A stretch of 64,000 bases of DNA from Beaufortia kweichowensis (lineage: Eukaryota; Chordata; Actinopteri; Cypriniformes; Gastromyzontidae). This document shows, in pieces, positions 10,732 through 21,958 of the stretch (its first letter is position 1; each line of letters begins with the position of its first letter). Below the pieces are notes generated by a model, which was given only the letters and a program-made list of their open reading frames with translations, was not told where the DNA came from and made no database searches. The DNA lies in contig CM032815.1 of NCBI GenBank assembly GCA_019155185.1, positions 13,690,903 through 13,754,902 on the forward strand, in the 5' to 3' direction. A program made the position numbers and the translations under genes.

Positions 10732-12907
10732 ATGGCAGATGAAAGTGCAGCTGCGTGTGTTGACCAAAAGAGGGCGCCAAAGCCCACAGAAAAGGCTGTA
10801 GAGGAGAAACTACACAGGCTGAAAGGAGAACGCAAGGGAAAGTTGGCACAAATAACCAAACAAAAGAATTATTTAGCCAAATTGAAGGAAAATGAACACA
10901 ATGTTAATTTCATTAAAGATCAAGAATTGCTACAGTTAGAAAGATGCTTAAGACAGTATGAACAGATTAATGAAGAGTTGTGTGAGTTAATAGATGAAGA
11001 TGATAAGAAAGCGGATCAAGATGCTTATGAGAACAGACATTCGGAATTTCAGTGGTTTATAGAAGACAAAAACAAATGGATTGCAGATGTCCTAAAAGAT
11101 GAGGAAGATGATATTAGGCCACGTGATAGTGTATCCAAAGCTAACTCCGTGGTAAGCCAGACTTCCAGTACTACTTCTGCAATGCTGAGAATCAAAGCTG
11201 AACGTGAAGCACTGTTGGCAAGAGCTGCAGCAATAAAAAAGAGAGAAGCAATAGAACAGGAAGAAATTCACTTGAGAATTAGAAAAGAGCAATTGGAGCT
11301 TGAAACTGAGCTTGCTGCTTCGGACGCCAAACTGAAGGTGTACAAAGAATTTGAAGATGCTTATGAATCTAAATGTGATTTATCAGAGCTAGCTTCAGGA
11401 CCCAGATTTGAACCCCTGATGTGTAGACAAGAAAAACACAATGTAGACGATTATGTGCGTTGTGGAGCTGGTAAGACATCCCTTACATTCAATCCAAAGC
11501 CAGCCACTCAAGTTGGTGCTTCAGATAGAAGAAAGTCATCGTCAAGGTTTGATGCTGTCAGCAGCACGGCACATCTTAATCATCATGATCACACTGATTT
11601 TTCTACAGATAGCCTGCACGAAGTGTTACAGCGTCAAAACGAAGTCACCGAGATGCTCATTAAACAACAGAGTTTGTCTCAACTCCCTCAAAGAGACATT
11701 TACAGGAGATCCTCTGACTTACAGATCATTCATAAGGGCATTCAAGCATGCTATCGACAATAAAACAGATAGTCATCGGGACCGGCTGTACTACCTCGAA
11801 CAGTTCACGAGTGGAGAGCCACTTGATCTCATTCTGAGCTGTGAGCAGATGAAGCCAGACAGAGCTTAAAAAGAAGCCAGAGAACTGCTTGATCATCACT
11901 ATGGAGATGAAATGACTATCGCTACAGCTTATATCAAGAAGGCTATGGAATGGCCTCAGATAAGACCAGAAGACAAGGATTGAATGCTTTTGCTTTGTTC
12001 TTGGTTGGATGTTGTAACACAGTAAATGATGTGGACTACATGGACGAAATGAACAATCCTACCAACATGAAGTCCATTTTATCCAAACTTTCATTCAAAC
12101 TGAAAGAAAGGTGGAGAAGTTATGCTTATGACATTCAAGAAAGAACAAAAAAAAAGAGCCAGATTTCCTGATTTAGTGGAATATGTGTCCCGACAAGCAA
12201 AGGTTGCCAATGATCCGCTGTTTGGAGATATCCTGGACTCCACTTCAAGTAATCAGAACAGATCAAAAAAGCAACCAAGCATTAGAAAAAGTGAGTCTAA
12301 AAGAAGCAGCTTTGCTGTGAATGTGTCTGCTACCGAAAATAATGTCAGTAAAAGCCAACCTGAGAAGAAACCTTTTGCAGTCAAGTCATCAAGTGTTTTT
12401 CAAAGTCCCTGTCTTTACTGCCAGAAGAACCATGCACTGAATGTGTGCAACAAGATTCGAGAACAGCCTCTGAAAGAAAGAATTCAGTTCTTGAAAACGA
12501 ACGGCCTTTGTTTTGGGTGTCTGACGGCAGGTCATATGTCCAAGGACTGTAAAAAAAGGGCCTCTTGTCCAGATTGTTCATTCAAGCACCAAGCTATCTT
12601 GCATGTTGTTAAGGAAGATGCTTCATCAAAGAACAACAGTGCAGACGACAGGTCACAAAGCACGAGTGAAGTCACAAGTGTTCTTGTGTCTGCAGGGTGC
12701 AGAAAAGGTGACCATACTGGGGCTGGGAACAGTGAATGTATACTTCCCATCGTACCTGTGCAGATAAAACACAAGAAAGACACAAAGATAATCAAGACCT
12801 ATGCTTTCCTGGATCAAGGAAGCACAGCGACTTTCTGCACTGAAGAATTGGCGAAGAAGTTGAATATCTTGGGGCAGAAAGACAGAGTTTCTGCTTCAGC
12901 ACTATAG
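10732..12907 (+). pseudogene. BEL/Pao gag and protease region, frameshifted
   Basis: The first ORF (10732-11763) starts MADESAAACVDQKRAP and is a long charged coiled-coil (KAEREALLARAAAIKKREAI). Coding moves to another frame near 11690 (DPLTYRSFIRAFKHAID), meets a TAA at 11867, shifts again near 11980 and 12150, and then runs to 12907. The last block has two CCHC knuckles (CLYCQKNHALNVC; CFGCLTAGHMSKDC) and an aspartic-protease motif AFLDQGSTATFC. The order coiled-coil gag, two knuckles, protease is typical of vertebrate BEL elements. At least three frameshifts and one stop make it non-functional. Confidence 0.8.
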
Positions 12908-14896
12908 TGCAAGTGAATAGCTATGAACTTACCGATCTGGAGGTGTGTGGCTTAGAGGAGCAAGATTACATTCTGCTTCCCAATGTGTATACTCAGACAG
13001 ATATACCTGCAAAAAAGGCCAACATCCCACAGAAGAAAGATTTAGAGACCTGAGTCGAGTCCATCTCCCAAAACTTGAAGCAGAAGTTGGTCTGCTCATC
13101 GGTGTCAACGCGTACAAAGCCATGGAGCCATGGGAGATAATTAATAGCCAGAACGACGGACCATATGCTGTGAAGACAGCTCTTGGCTGGTCAGCGTCAA
13201 TGAGCCAATCAGCAGATGCCAAGAGAAGGAATCAGATGATGGCAAAAGACAAAGTTTCCTTGTCAACCGTATTTCTGTGATAAGCGTTGAAGACATGCTG
13301 ATGAAGTACTACAATGCAGATTTTCCAGAAAAAAGATGTGACGACAGACGAGAACAGTCACAACATGACAAACAGTTCATGCATACGGTGACAACATCAG
13401 CTCGTGGATGGTCACTTCGCGATCAAGTTGCCTTTGAAGGATGACAAGGTGAAGATGCCATGCAACCGTGGTATTGCTGAACAGAGGCTTAACTCATTGA
13501 AGAGAAAGTTCAGTAGGAATACAGACTTCATTCAAGAGTACAAGGCTTTTATGGACAACATACTGGAAAAAAGGCTATGCAGTAAAGATTCCAGAAGAAC
13601 AGTTGATTCAGTAGTGATGGAAGAGTATGGTTCATTCCACACCATGGGGTTTACCATCCAAAAAGAGGAAACTCAGAGTCGTCTTTGACTGTCGCGGCAA
13701 CTTACCAAGGTGTGTCGCTAAATGACCAGTTGTTGCAAGGGCCTGACTTTAACTAACACCCTCATCGGAGTATTGTTGAGATTCAGACAGGAGCCTGTAG
13801 CCATGATGACAGATATAGAGTCCATGTTTTATCAGGTGTGGATTCCAGACACTGACACGGATATGCTACGCTTTCTCTGGTGGCCAGGTGGGAATCTGAA
13901 TATGGAAGCAGAAGAGTACAGAATGTGTGTGCATTTGTTCGGTGCTACATCATCTCCTAGTTAAAGCGCCATATGCATTAAGAAGATGCAGCATCTAAGA
14001 GTACCTCAGAAGCCACACAGACAGTCCTCAAGAACTTCTATGTGGACGACTGTTTGAAGTCAGTAGCCACAGAAGATAAAGCCGTTGCTCTTGTGAGGGA
14101 ACTGATGGCGTTGTGCGCCAGTGGTGGTTTCCATTTGACCAAGTGGGTCAGCAACAGCAGAGCACTGCTGGGCTCCATTCCTGACCACTTAACGAGCGGC
14201 TGAAGTCAAAGATCTCGATTTGGAGCATGATGAGTTACCAGTGGAACGGGCATTAGGCATGCAGTGGTGCACAAGTTCTGACAGTTTCAGGTTCAAAATA
14301 CATCTGCCGGACAGGCCATGCACAAGACGGGGCATTTTATCTGTAGTCAGTTCGGTGTATGTCCCTATGGGTTTTTTGGCACCACTCCTATTACCCATCA
14401 AGCTCATTTTAAGAGATCTCTGCCAAAAGAAGAAAGGTTGGGACGAAGAGATCCACCATAAGGAATGCCGGACATGGAAGAAGTGGCTGACAGACTTAGG
14501 GCAAGCTTGCAGAACTCCGCCTGAACAGATGTTTCAAACCCCCTGCATTTGGGCCCACAAACGCTGCTCAAATTCACAATTTCTCAGACGCTAGTCAAGA
14601 TGGATATGGCATTGTGTCATATCTCTTGTTGACAAATGATCGGGGTGAGAAACATGTATCATTCTTGATGGGAAAGTCCAGAGTCGCTCCACTCAAACAG
14701 ATCACGATCCCGAGAATGGAGTTGACAGCAGCAATGGTTGCAGTCAAGATCGATCGGATGTTGAAAGAAGAACTTAAAGTTCCCTTGATGGAGTCGGTCT
14801 TCTGGACGGATAGTACAACAGTACTAAAGTACATTGAAAACGATGCCCTTCGTTTCAAGACGTTTGTAGCCAACCGTGTCTCTTTCATTAGAGAAG
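12908..14896 (+). pseudogene. BEL/Pao reverse transcriptase and RNase H, broken
   Basis: Continuation of the BEL polyprotein. RT signals include AMMTDIESMFYQVWIP (13800-13850), FGATSSPS (13942-13965) and a catalytic FYVDDCLKS (about 14035-14062), with GILSVVSSVYVPMGFLAP (about 14330-14385) in the connection region. The RNase H start (FLMGKSRVAPLKQITIPRM, then FWTDSTTVLKYI) runs to 14896, where element A2 begins in mid-gene. Stops and frame changes occur near 13281, 13690, 13965, 14200 and 14595. Integrase and the 3' LTR are absent from the window. Confidence 0.8.
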
Positions 14897-16498
14897 TGAA
14901 AGGCTGGATGGGAAAAGCCACCCAAAAACCACCCACTGGCCCAACATCGGAGTCCAGTGGTAATGGCGAAGGTTTCAGCGCGCCCGGTCTTTTTCTGCGC
15001 TTATTCTTTACTTTTATTCCTCAATTTTATCTGACTCCAAAGATAAAACCTTGTAAATGTTAAGTTAAGATTCTTAAATTTAGATAAACGTTTTATCATT
15101 CTATTCAACTCACTATTATTATTGGACTTGTACACCAAGGTTCTCAATGTCACACAGGGTCCTCGCACCAGCCGTGTGCGGGCCCACGATCACAAACTCG
15201 ACCGTATAACCAGAGGTTATGGCTAAAGCAATTTAACAATGTAGCTCCCGCTTACTATTATTAAAAGGTATCCATGTAGCCCCATACAATCGCCTATATA
15301 ACAACTTAGTTCAAAGTTTAAACATTAATCAGAGGTTATGGCCAGCTCCGTAAGGGATTTGATCTGACCCCATATAGTTATTAATTTTTACATAATCACT
15401 GCATAACAACTTAAAGTACAGACAATGACCAGAGGTTATGACTACCACCCATGATAGCCCCATATAGGATCTCCGATTGCATAACAACTTAGTTAAAGTT
15501 AAGTAATTTAGATAATCAGAGGTTATGGCTAAAGCAATTTAACAATGTAGCTTCCGCTTACTATTATTAAAAGGTACCCATGTAGCCCCATACAATCGAA
15601 CTCTTCTCTGCCTAAACAGAGGATACACAAAACTCTTCTCTGCCTAAACAGAGGATACACAAAACTCTTTCTCTGACTAAACAGAGGATAAACAAAATCT
15701 GACTGCATAACAACTTAATTATTTCAATATACTTAACCCTGGTCGTGAGTATTGCGGTAACACAGATGCATCATAGTCTACTAAGCCAATAATTCAGAGT
15801 ATTTAGAATGGATACAAACATAACAATTTATTAAACAGGTAAACGACAGCAATGATTCAATATCTAATTCAAACAATTTAGTAAAGTGATCAATTCATGT
15901 AAAACAGTCAATAATGCAGAGATGAGAGAATTTAGAAATGTGTACCTGACAAACAAAACTACACACAGCAACCAAAAGGGAACCTGCTTACAGACTCCTC
16001 GACTATAAGAACTACGCGACAGCAAATGTGCGGGAGATCCGCTTTACAGACTCCCAGAACCCTTTGCTTGCTTCCCTTAAATACCCAAACCAAAGTATAC
16101 TTCCTCCAAATGGAGATGTAATTTACATTGAAAAGACTCTGAACCTGATCAGGCCCAAATGGCCATTTCCATGAAAGAGCCCAGGGAGGACACACTCCAC
16201 AGCAGTGAGCAGAATATCTCCAAACTTCTTAAACCTTTGTTATGATCTGCTCTACTGTTGTGGGGATAAGACCATTGTGTAAGTCGCACTGAGACATTTC
16301 TAAAATGATATGAGACATGAATATACTCACACCTTCACATGAAGATGTGAAGGTGTGAGTTCGCAATGAGCATCCTTTGAGTGTGCTATTTGAGATGGGG
16401 ATGCAAACTCTGTGGGGAACTCAGTGTGTTGGAAAGAGTCCTTTTGTTCCCAGGATGTGATGTCCTGTTGGTTTGGACATCTTGGCACCAGTCTTACA
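14897..16498 (-). mobile_element. Family A element, copy A2 (1602 bp, minus)
   Basis: The minus-strand start TGTAAGACTGGTGCC lies at 16498 and the end CCAGCCTTTCA at 14897. It carries four CAGAGGTTATG motifs (15211, 15330, 15430, 15517), the complement of the motif array in A1. It is longer than A1 because one motif block (about 15211-15300) recurs almost unchanged at 15517-15597 and a 32-bp unit is repeated three times beside it. The flanks are AGAAG on the left and CCCAG on the right, so there is no target duplication. The left flank is BEL and the right flank DIRS. Confidence 0.7.
15599..15697. repeat. 32-bp tandem repeat, three copies, inside A2
   Basis: Units begin at 15599, 15631 and 15663 with the core CTCTGCCTAAACAGAGGATA. 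The core is a short inverted repeat (CTCTG...CAGAG). The other A copies do not show this expansion. Confidence 0.85.
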
Positions 16499-18140
16499 CC
16501 CAGTATTCGCTGATGCTGCTTGACGGTGACCTGTTGGTGAAGCTGGACCCCTTTCACAGCTGACTGAATGGAGGTATGCACGCTGCAGAGAGACGCTGAC
16601 ATGACCCTGAGTCCCACTCTATGCCTAGATAGACGCATTCTCTGAACAGGAGAAAGTAAACTCTTCTTGGCGTTCAGCCGTAACCCTAACAATTTCATGT
16701 GCATGCACTAAACTCTCTGACTCGGCCAGAATGAGCCAATTGTCCAGATAATTGAGTATCGCGGATGCCCCCGCAGACGAGGCTTAGGGCAGCATCCACA
16801 CATTTCGTGAAAGTGCGGGGTGACAGGGCCAGACCGAAGGGAAGAACCCGATATTGGCACGCTTATGACTCAAAGCGAACCTCAGGAACTTCCTGTGTTT
16901 CGAAGGATGGAGACATGGAAGTATGCGCCCTTCATATCTATCGTGACAAACCAGTCCCGTGGATCTGATTTGGTTCACGATCTGTCTGAGTGTAAGCATT
17001 TTGAACTTCAGTTTCTTTACTGAGAGGTTGAGCGCACACAGATCTAGAATAGGGCTCAAGCCCCATCCTTTTTGGGAATTATGAAGTAACGGCTGTAAAA
17101 CCCGTCTTCTCTCTCTGGAAGAGGAACTATCTTTATAGCGCCTTTCACCAGGAGTGTTTGCACTTCGCGTTCCAAGACCAGAGCTTGATCGGGGCCCACC
17201 TCGGTGGGTAAAATCCCCTTGAACACAGGCGGGCTTTGCCCGAACTGAATCGTGTAGCCGTGTTCTACCACCTGTAGAACCCAGCGAGATACATTTGGCA
17301 GCAGTTTCCACGCTGCTAAGTATTTTACTAGAGGAACCAGCCTCTCGGGGCTGGTGTCTGGTCTTATGATTTGTATTAACTTGAGACCCTGGGTTGTACT
17401 GGCAGGGATAAACTCGAGAGGGTGCAGTGTTTTGCGCACCTTTTCGTACCCAGAGGCCGCTGCTCCCCGAAGCGAATCAGGGCATCTACGTGAGGGTTCC
17501 GGGAAGAGCTGGGCGCCGTGTTGTGAGGCGGAGGCATGCTGACCTCGGTCGGGTGCCCCGCTTCCTAGCCCCGGCCTTTTTAGCCTGTATGACGGCCCTC
17601 ATGTCCGCCTTTGGCTGGGAAGGCTGAGAGTGTCTGCCAGAGCCCCACTGGCGTTGTGGTGGGGCTCGAGAGCCGACACTCTCCTTTTGCCGACCTCTGT
17701 ATGAGGAGGTGGACGCCTGGGCTGCTCCCCGCCCCTGCAGCCCCAGGGACTTGGTGACGGCGAGGGAGAAATTGCTGGAATCGGGCATGCTCAACCCCCA
17801 GACACACAACACAAAACTGGATCCCCACTTGTATCGAGTGCAAGGAGGAACACACGGTCTGAAAGCCATTCTCACACTGACTGATAAGGAGATGTTTTGG
17901 AGCGCCGCTAACTACCACAGACATACACACACGCGCAGCTGAAGGCACAAAAGCTGAATGTAAAAGCGCCCCAGGTCCTTTTATACTCTTCCTGGTCCTG
18001 ACGCCACCCCTCCCATGACTTGTAGCTTTGCCATTCGGGTGATTTTACATATGTGCTTCCAGATGCGATCACGCAGCATGCTGCTCCCATAGCCAAACGC
18101 TGACGCAGCGCTGAGTTTCCTTGAAAGGGAACTGTTCTTA
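16499..18140 (-). mobile_element. DIRS-like retrotransposon fragment (gag end and RT)
   Basis: A minus-strand element truncated at both coding ends. The left boundary is A2. At the 5' side (18140-17960) is a GC-rich leader with GTTCCCTTTCAAGGAAAC and a TATAAAAGG box near 17980, resembling the terminal/promoter region of fish DIRS elements from memory. A basic gag tail includes SSYRGRQKESVG (about 17715-17680). RT follows from about 17170: LLVKGAIKIVPLPERE, FYSRYFIIPKKDG and LTLRQIVNQIRS. The catalytic box reads YLDNW near 16755, a degenerate form of Y-x-D-D. Frameshifts are frequent. Tyrosine recombinase and RNase H are absent. Confidence 0.7.
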
Positions 18141-19425
18141 TTGACCAGCATTGTCTCTGCTGATATTTTTGCTTTATATTCATTTACTTCTGGGATAGTA
18201 TTTATGCTTGCCTGTTGTGTTTGTTCCCTGACGTGTCTTCTGTCATTCCCTTCTGTCATCCCTTTGTCAGATGTTTCAGCATTCTCATTCCTTCTGTTCT
18301 GTTCTGGTGGATAGGTAGGCCTCTGACTTTTTCTGTCATTATCATGCACTTTCTTAAGTGCCTCTGCATATGACACTTGATGTATAATCTTAAACTTCTG
18401 AACTTCTCTTGCTTCCTTTTGCTTTTCATTAACCCCCATAAGCTGCACTATGTTGGCCTCCACAATTACAGCATTTTAATTCATCTTTTTCTCCACAGTT
18501 ACCATACTCATGTTCCCCTCCACATTTAGCACACCTACTCTTGCCTCTGCATTGGGCCACAACATGTCCAAATCTTTGACATTTAAAACATCTTAATGGG
18601 GAGGGATGTATCTCTCACTGGATAGTTCACATATCCCAACTTTAATAGGCATTTCTGCCTTAAAATATAGAAGGATTGACAAACTCTCAACTTCTCTTTC
18701 CTTTAGTCAGCCTTTTTCCTTTTTTGCATCCATTAGCTTTCAAACTATTCTTGATTTCTTTTCAATGGAAACTGATATTGGTATTCCTGTTATCACTCCT
18801 CTTGCTTTTGCTGTTGTACCTGGTATGTGTGAAGTAATCTTGACTCCATTTAGTGTTTCTTTGGTTAAAACTTGTGCACGCTTTGTTTTTCTGATGCTGT
18901 AAAATAAGCAACCTACCGCTTCCCATGAACCTAGCATGATTAATGTTGCTCTATTTCTTTTCACAATTGCTTTTGTCACATGTATCGGGTGTAAGTCAGG
19001 ACCTCCCTGCTGATCAAACACTACAACTACTTTAAATGTTTCACTTGGTATTTTATTAGCATTAATCTTTTAGATCTCCTTTCGTCAGTTTTACATCGCT
19101 TGACAGTATCTATTGACTCCACACTACTACTGGAGTCCAATCGTTGTCTAACTTGTTTCTTCTTTCTTACTTCTTCCCAAAACATCTCATCATCTTGCTC
19201 TAATCTCACAGGATCTAAGTCTTTGAAATCTTTTACATAACCATCGGAATGTTCTGCCATCGGGCCCACTCTACATTCACTGTACAGTAATGTTTTAGTT
19301 ACCAACTCCTTATGATTCCCAGGATTTGCACTACAAGAGCCCCTCACAACTCGCAACACGTGTCTCTCTTTACTCACAACTCGGCAACACGTGTCTCTCT
19401 CTTCTTTGGCGTTGGCATACAACGA
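18141..19425 (-). pseudogene. Nimb/I-like LINE ORF1 (gag-like), frameshifted
   Basis: A likely start at 19260 (MAEHSDGYVKDFKDLDP) is followed by an acidic/basic N-terminus, a nucleic-acid-binding region (PGTTAKARGVITGIPISVS), and three CCHC knuckles at about 18595-18455: CFKCQRFGHVVAQC, CAKCGGEHEYGNC and CCNCGGQHSAAYGGC. The VSYAEALKKV motif follows at about 18380. This resembles ORF1 of I-superfamily (Nimb) LINEs in teleosts. Several frame changes make it inactive. It is abruptly joined to the DIRS leader near 18140. Confidence 0.65.
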
Positions 19426-19444
19426 TAGTTAGCATTACCGCCAC

Positions 19445-19650
19445 CTACTGATTAGAAGTGTGGTTTAGGTTTTATACTGTTTTTTTTTTTTTACTATTGT
19501 ACTTTGGGCATCATATTACAACATGTTCTATATTTTCCTCCTGATTACAGAAGTCACATGTTCCATTTTTCCTATTTTCCTATTCTGTTTAGATTACTAT
19601 TAAGAACAATATGACCAAATCTAAGTCTTGTGACTAAGTCAGTTTTGCAT
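19445..19650 (-). pseudogene. LINE ORF2 C-terminal remnant (Cys motif) and A-rich tail
   Basis: On the minus strand, codons for LRFGHIVLNSNLNRIGK are followed by CDFCNQEENIEHVV, a C-x2-C-type end of ORF2 in I/Nimb LINEs, then an A-rich run (about 19480-19493) and GTAGGTGGCGGTAATG, a sequence I associate with teleost Nimb ends. It lies 5' of the ORF1 remnant on the same strand, so these are two head-to-tail copies rather than one element. Confidence 0.55.
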
Positions 19651-19959
19651 GCGTAATTTGTCTGAAAAGAAACAAACATACTTCAGGCTGACTTAAATGT
19701 TTGTTTGATATCTTTGTCCGATTTATTTAGAAGAACCAAATAAAGAGAGAAAAGTTTTTGACGTTTTTTTTCAATGTAAGATTCAATGTGTTGCTTTATT
19801 TTCTGATTGAATTATTGTAATTCTATCTTTCAACATACAGCTTCATGTATGAGAAATCCAGTCTCTGTTATTTGTGTGCTGCATGTATATAAGTTACAAG
19901 TTTACGGCTTTATTTACGTAGTTTACTGTTAATTGTTGTAAATTTTGTGTTTTTTAGTG
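19651..19959. other. Non-coding, probably LINE-derived
   Basis: AT-rich and continuous with the minus-strand ORF2 remnant, but I can read no further protein motif in it. Confidence 0.35.
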
Positions 19960-20027
19960 AATTTGTTCAGTAAACCTACCTGTTTGGATTCAACTATCTG
20001 ACTCTGACTCTTGTATAACCCATAACA
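19960..20027 (+). repeat. LTR 3'-end remnant, inverted copy of the LTR at 2612
   Basis: The run from GTTCAGTAAACCTACCTGTT to the terminal CCATAACA is the reverse complement of 2612 to about 2685, with only a few differences. Only this last ~68 bp is present, next to LINE DNA. It is an LTR fragment truncated by later insertion or deletion. Confidence 0.7.
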
Positions 20028-20694
20028 CACTGATGCCACATTAAACAGATGCATTAAGTTTACATACCCCTTGTGGAATCACAGTACTGCAACGTCTCTT
20101 TGACAACTAAGCACACGACAGTGCATGCACTACTATACTGCATAGTAAATGCACAATTCAAAATTAAAGCTACTACAAAATGATCTTAAAATTTACACAC
20201 CCCCTTGGAAATAAATATTGAGTATTAAAGACTGTTGCCTTTTTTGACACTAGTGTACAAGTCCCTCAACTGTCCTGGGTGGCTAAGCATGATCTCAACA
20301 TCAGCCACTGTACTTTCATGCACAAAACATGAAAGAAAACCAAGGAACGTAAAGGACCTGAAGGATTTTGAGCAAGAAAAGTAGGCACATTATCCACGTA
20401 GGACAAACTAGAGAGTTTATGCACAACCACCACAAAATGCTTAAAATTGTCAAGTACATGATATTAAGAACCAAGGGCATATAAAATTACGAAATTATTC
20501 GTTAAATAAGATAAATTCAGTTATTATCTTGATTGGAGGAATATATGTTAAATAGCTAGCACTACATAAAACAACCTGCAACCTAAATGTACAATTTTAC
20601 TAATTTATAAATTATTTAAAAAATATAAATAAAAACCATCAGATTCTGGAAAGGGTGTATAGTTACAAGCAAATCTGTATAAGTATTATCTTAC
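20028..20694. other. Non-coding
   Basis: AT-rich with no long ORF and no terminal or tandem repeats seen. It may include the 3' part of the minus-strand Myb/SANT-like gene. Confidence 0.4.
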
Positions 20695-21262
20695 CTTGTA
20701 TGTTTTTTTTTTTAAATTCTCCCATTTTTTGGCCGCTCTGGCAGGTGATGCCACCCCCCGCAATCCAATATCCTTCAGCACTGTTCTGTAGTACAAATAA
20801 CATAATGATAAACATATTAACAAGCACACATAAATTAAACCGCAGCTGTATTAATTTACAAGAAAAAAATATCCTTGGATCTCAATCCCATCCATGCTGA
20901 GCAGCGTTTCTCCGGCCAGAAAAGAGATGGCCAAAGGCTGTTCTTTTTAGGATCAGACGCCTAACGCCCTCATCCATCCCTAAAGCAAATACCAATACAG
21001 TAAAACAGTTTTCTAAGATGTAGATGAATACTGTAACATTATGTTAATCACTAACATAACTGTGAACAATCGACCAAATTATCATCTGTTGTATACAACG
21101 TTGTAAATTTAAAAGTTCCCACACTGAAAAGTAATTACTGTGCCAACAAATTGCCCCCATTTAATTTCGCTTCACAATATCTTTATAAAGACTTATAAAT
21201 AATAAAAAGTTACTTACATTTGTAAAAATTGCTGCCTCCAATGTTGCTGTCCACCATATTTT
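20695..21262 (-). CDS. Myb/SANT-like (MADF-type) DNA-binding gene, partial exons
   Basis: Minus-strand exons inferred from splice signals. Exon 1 starts with ATG near 21262 (MVDSNIGGSNFYK) and ends at a GTAAGT donor. Exon 2 (about 20979-20881, after a CTTTAG acceptor) encodes VRRLILKRTAFGHLFSGRRN. Exon 3 (20785-20695, CTACAG acceptor and GTAAG donor) encodes VLKDIGLRGVASPARAAKKW and then ENLKKK. The GRRN...W...G...W.NLKKK pattern is that of the Myb/SANT-like DNA-binding domains that occur in many teleost proteins, often with transposase relatives. Exon 2 reads into a TGA before a usable donor, so this copy may be damaged. No C-terminal partner domain was identified. Confidence 0.48.
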
Positions 21263-21432
21263 TTTCTCTATCACTCACATTGGATTTTGGGAAATGGTGC
21301 TTCAACGAGTGTACATCGGTTGTACACTCGAAATCAGAGAGGATTGTGGGTAAAAGTAGTGAACGAATGTAGGGAATGAACTCGTTCACTCAGAATTCGG
21401 ACGGCACTACAAAATGGCCTCTACACCGATAT

Positions 21433-21958
21433 TGTCATGGTTCTCACCCGCACCTCCTCTGGACTCACTCACCCAGGATCCCTTGCACCTCACCACCTGT
21501 TCACTATCAGTAATCTTGTTATCACCTGCACCTGCCTCACGTCGTTATGGACTTTATTTAATGTGTTTGCTTTCTGTTCTCCCTGGTCTGGTGTTGTTGT
21601 TTTGTGGTTAAGTTCGTTGCCACTGCCCGTGTCTGTGTAAATTCCAAGGAGGATCTTGTTAATGTTACTCTCTGTTATTCCAAGGAGGATCTTGTTAATG
21701 TTACTCTCTGTTATTCCAAGGAGGCTCTTGTGAACTACTGTATGCTTATTTCCAAGGAGGATTACTTACCTGTTCTATGTTGTTAATTTGACCGTGTTCT
21801 GTTCTGCCGTGTGATTTGTTCCTGTATCTCTGAACCTGTTCCATGGATGTTTAAAGCCTGTATTGTTCCCCCTTAAGTGAGGATATTTACCTGAAGAAGT
21901 AAAGTAAACTACTTGATCTGAACTTCTCGTGTCTGCCTCTGCCTCTGCACGGGTAACA
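21433..21958 (+). repeat. Solo LTR, 526 bp
   Basis: Starts TGTCATGGTTCTCACCCG and ends CTGCACGGGTAACA, flanked by the perfect 5-bp duplication GATAT (21428-21432 and 21959-21963). It contains four 36-bp tandem repeats. No internal region is present. From its termini it is Gypsy-like. Confidence 0.85.
21642..21785. repeat. 36-bp tandem repeat, four copies, in the solo LTR
   Basis: Units start TTCCAAGGAGG at 21642, 21678, 21714 and 21750. The first two are nearly identical and the last two diverge. Confidence 0.85.

Noticed and set aside
16327..16704. Minus-strand ORF crossing the A2/DIRS junction as one protein
   Set aside because: The first part is DIRS RT and the rest is non-coding family A sequence read through by chance.
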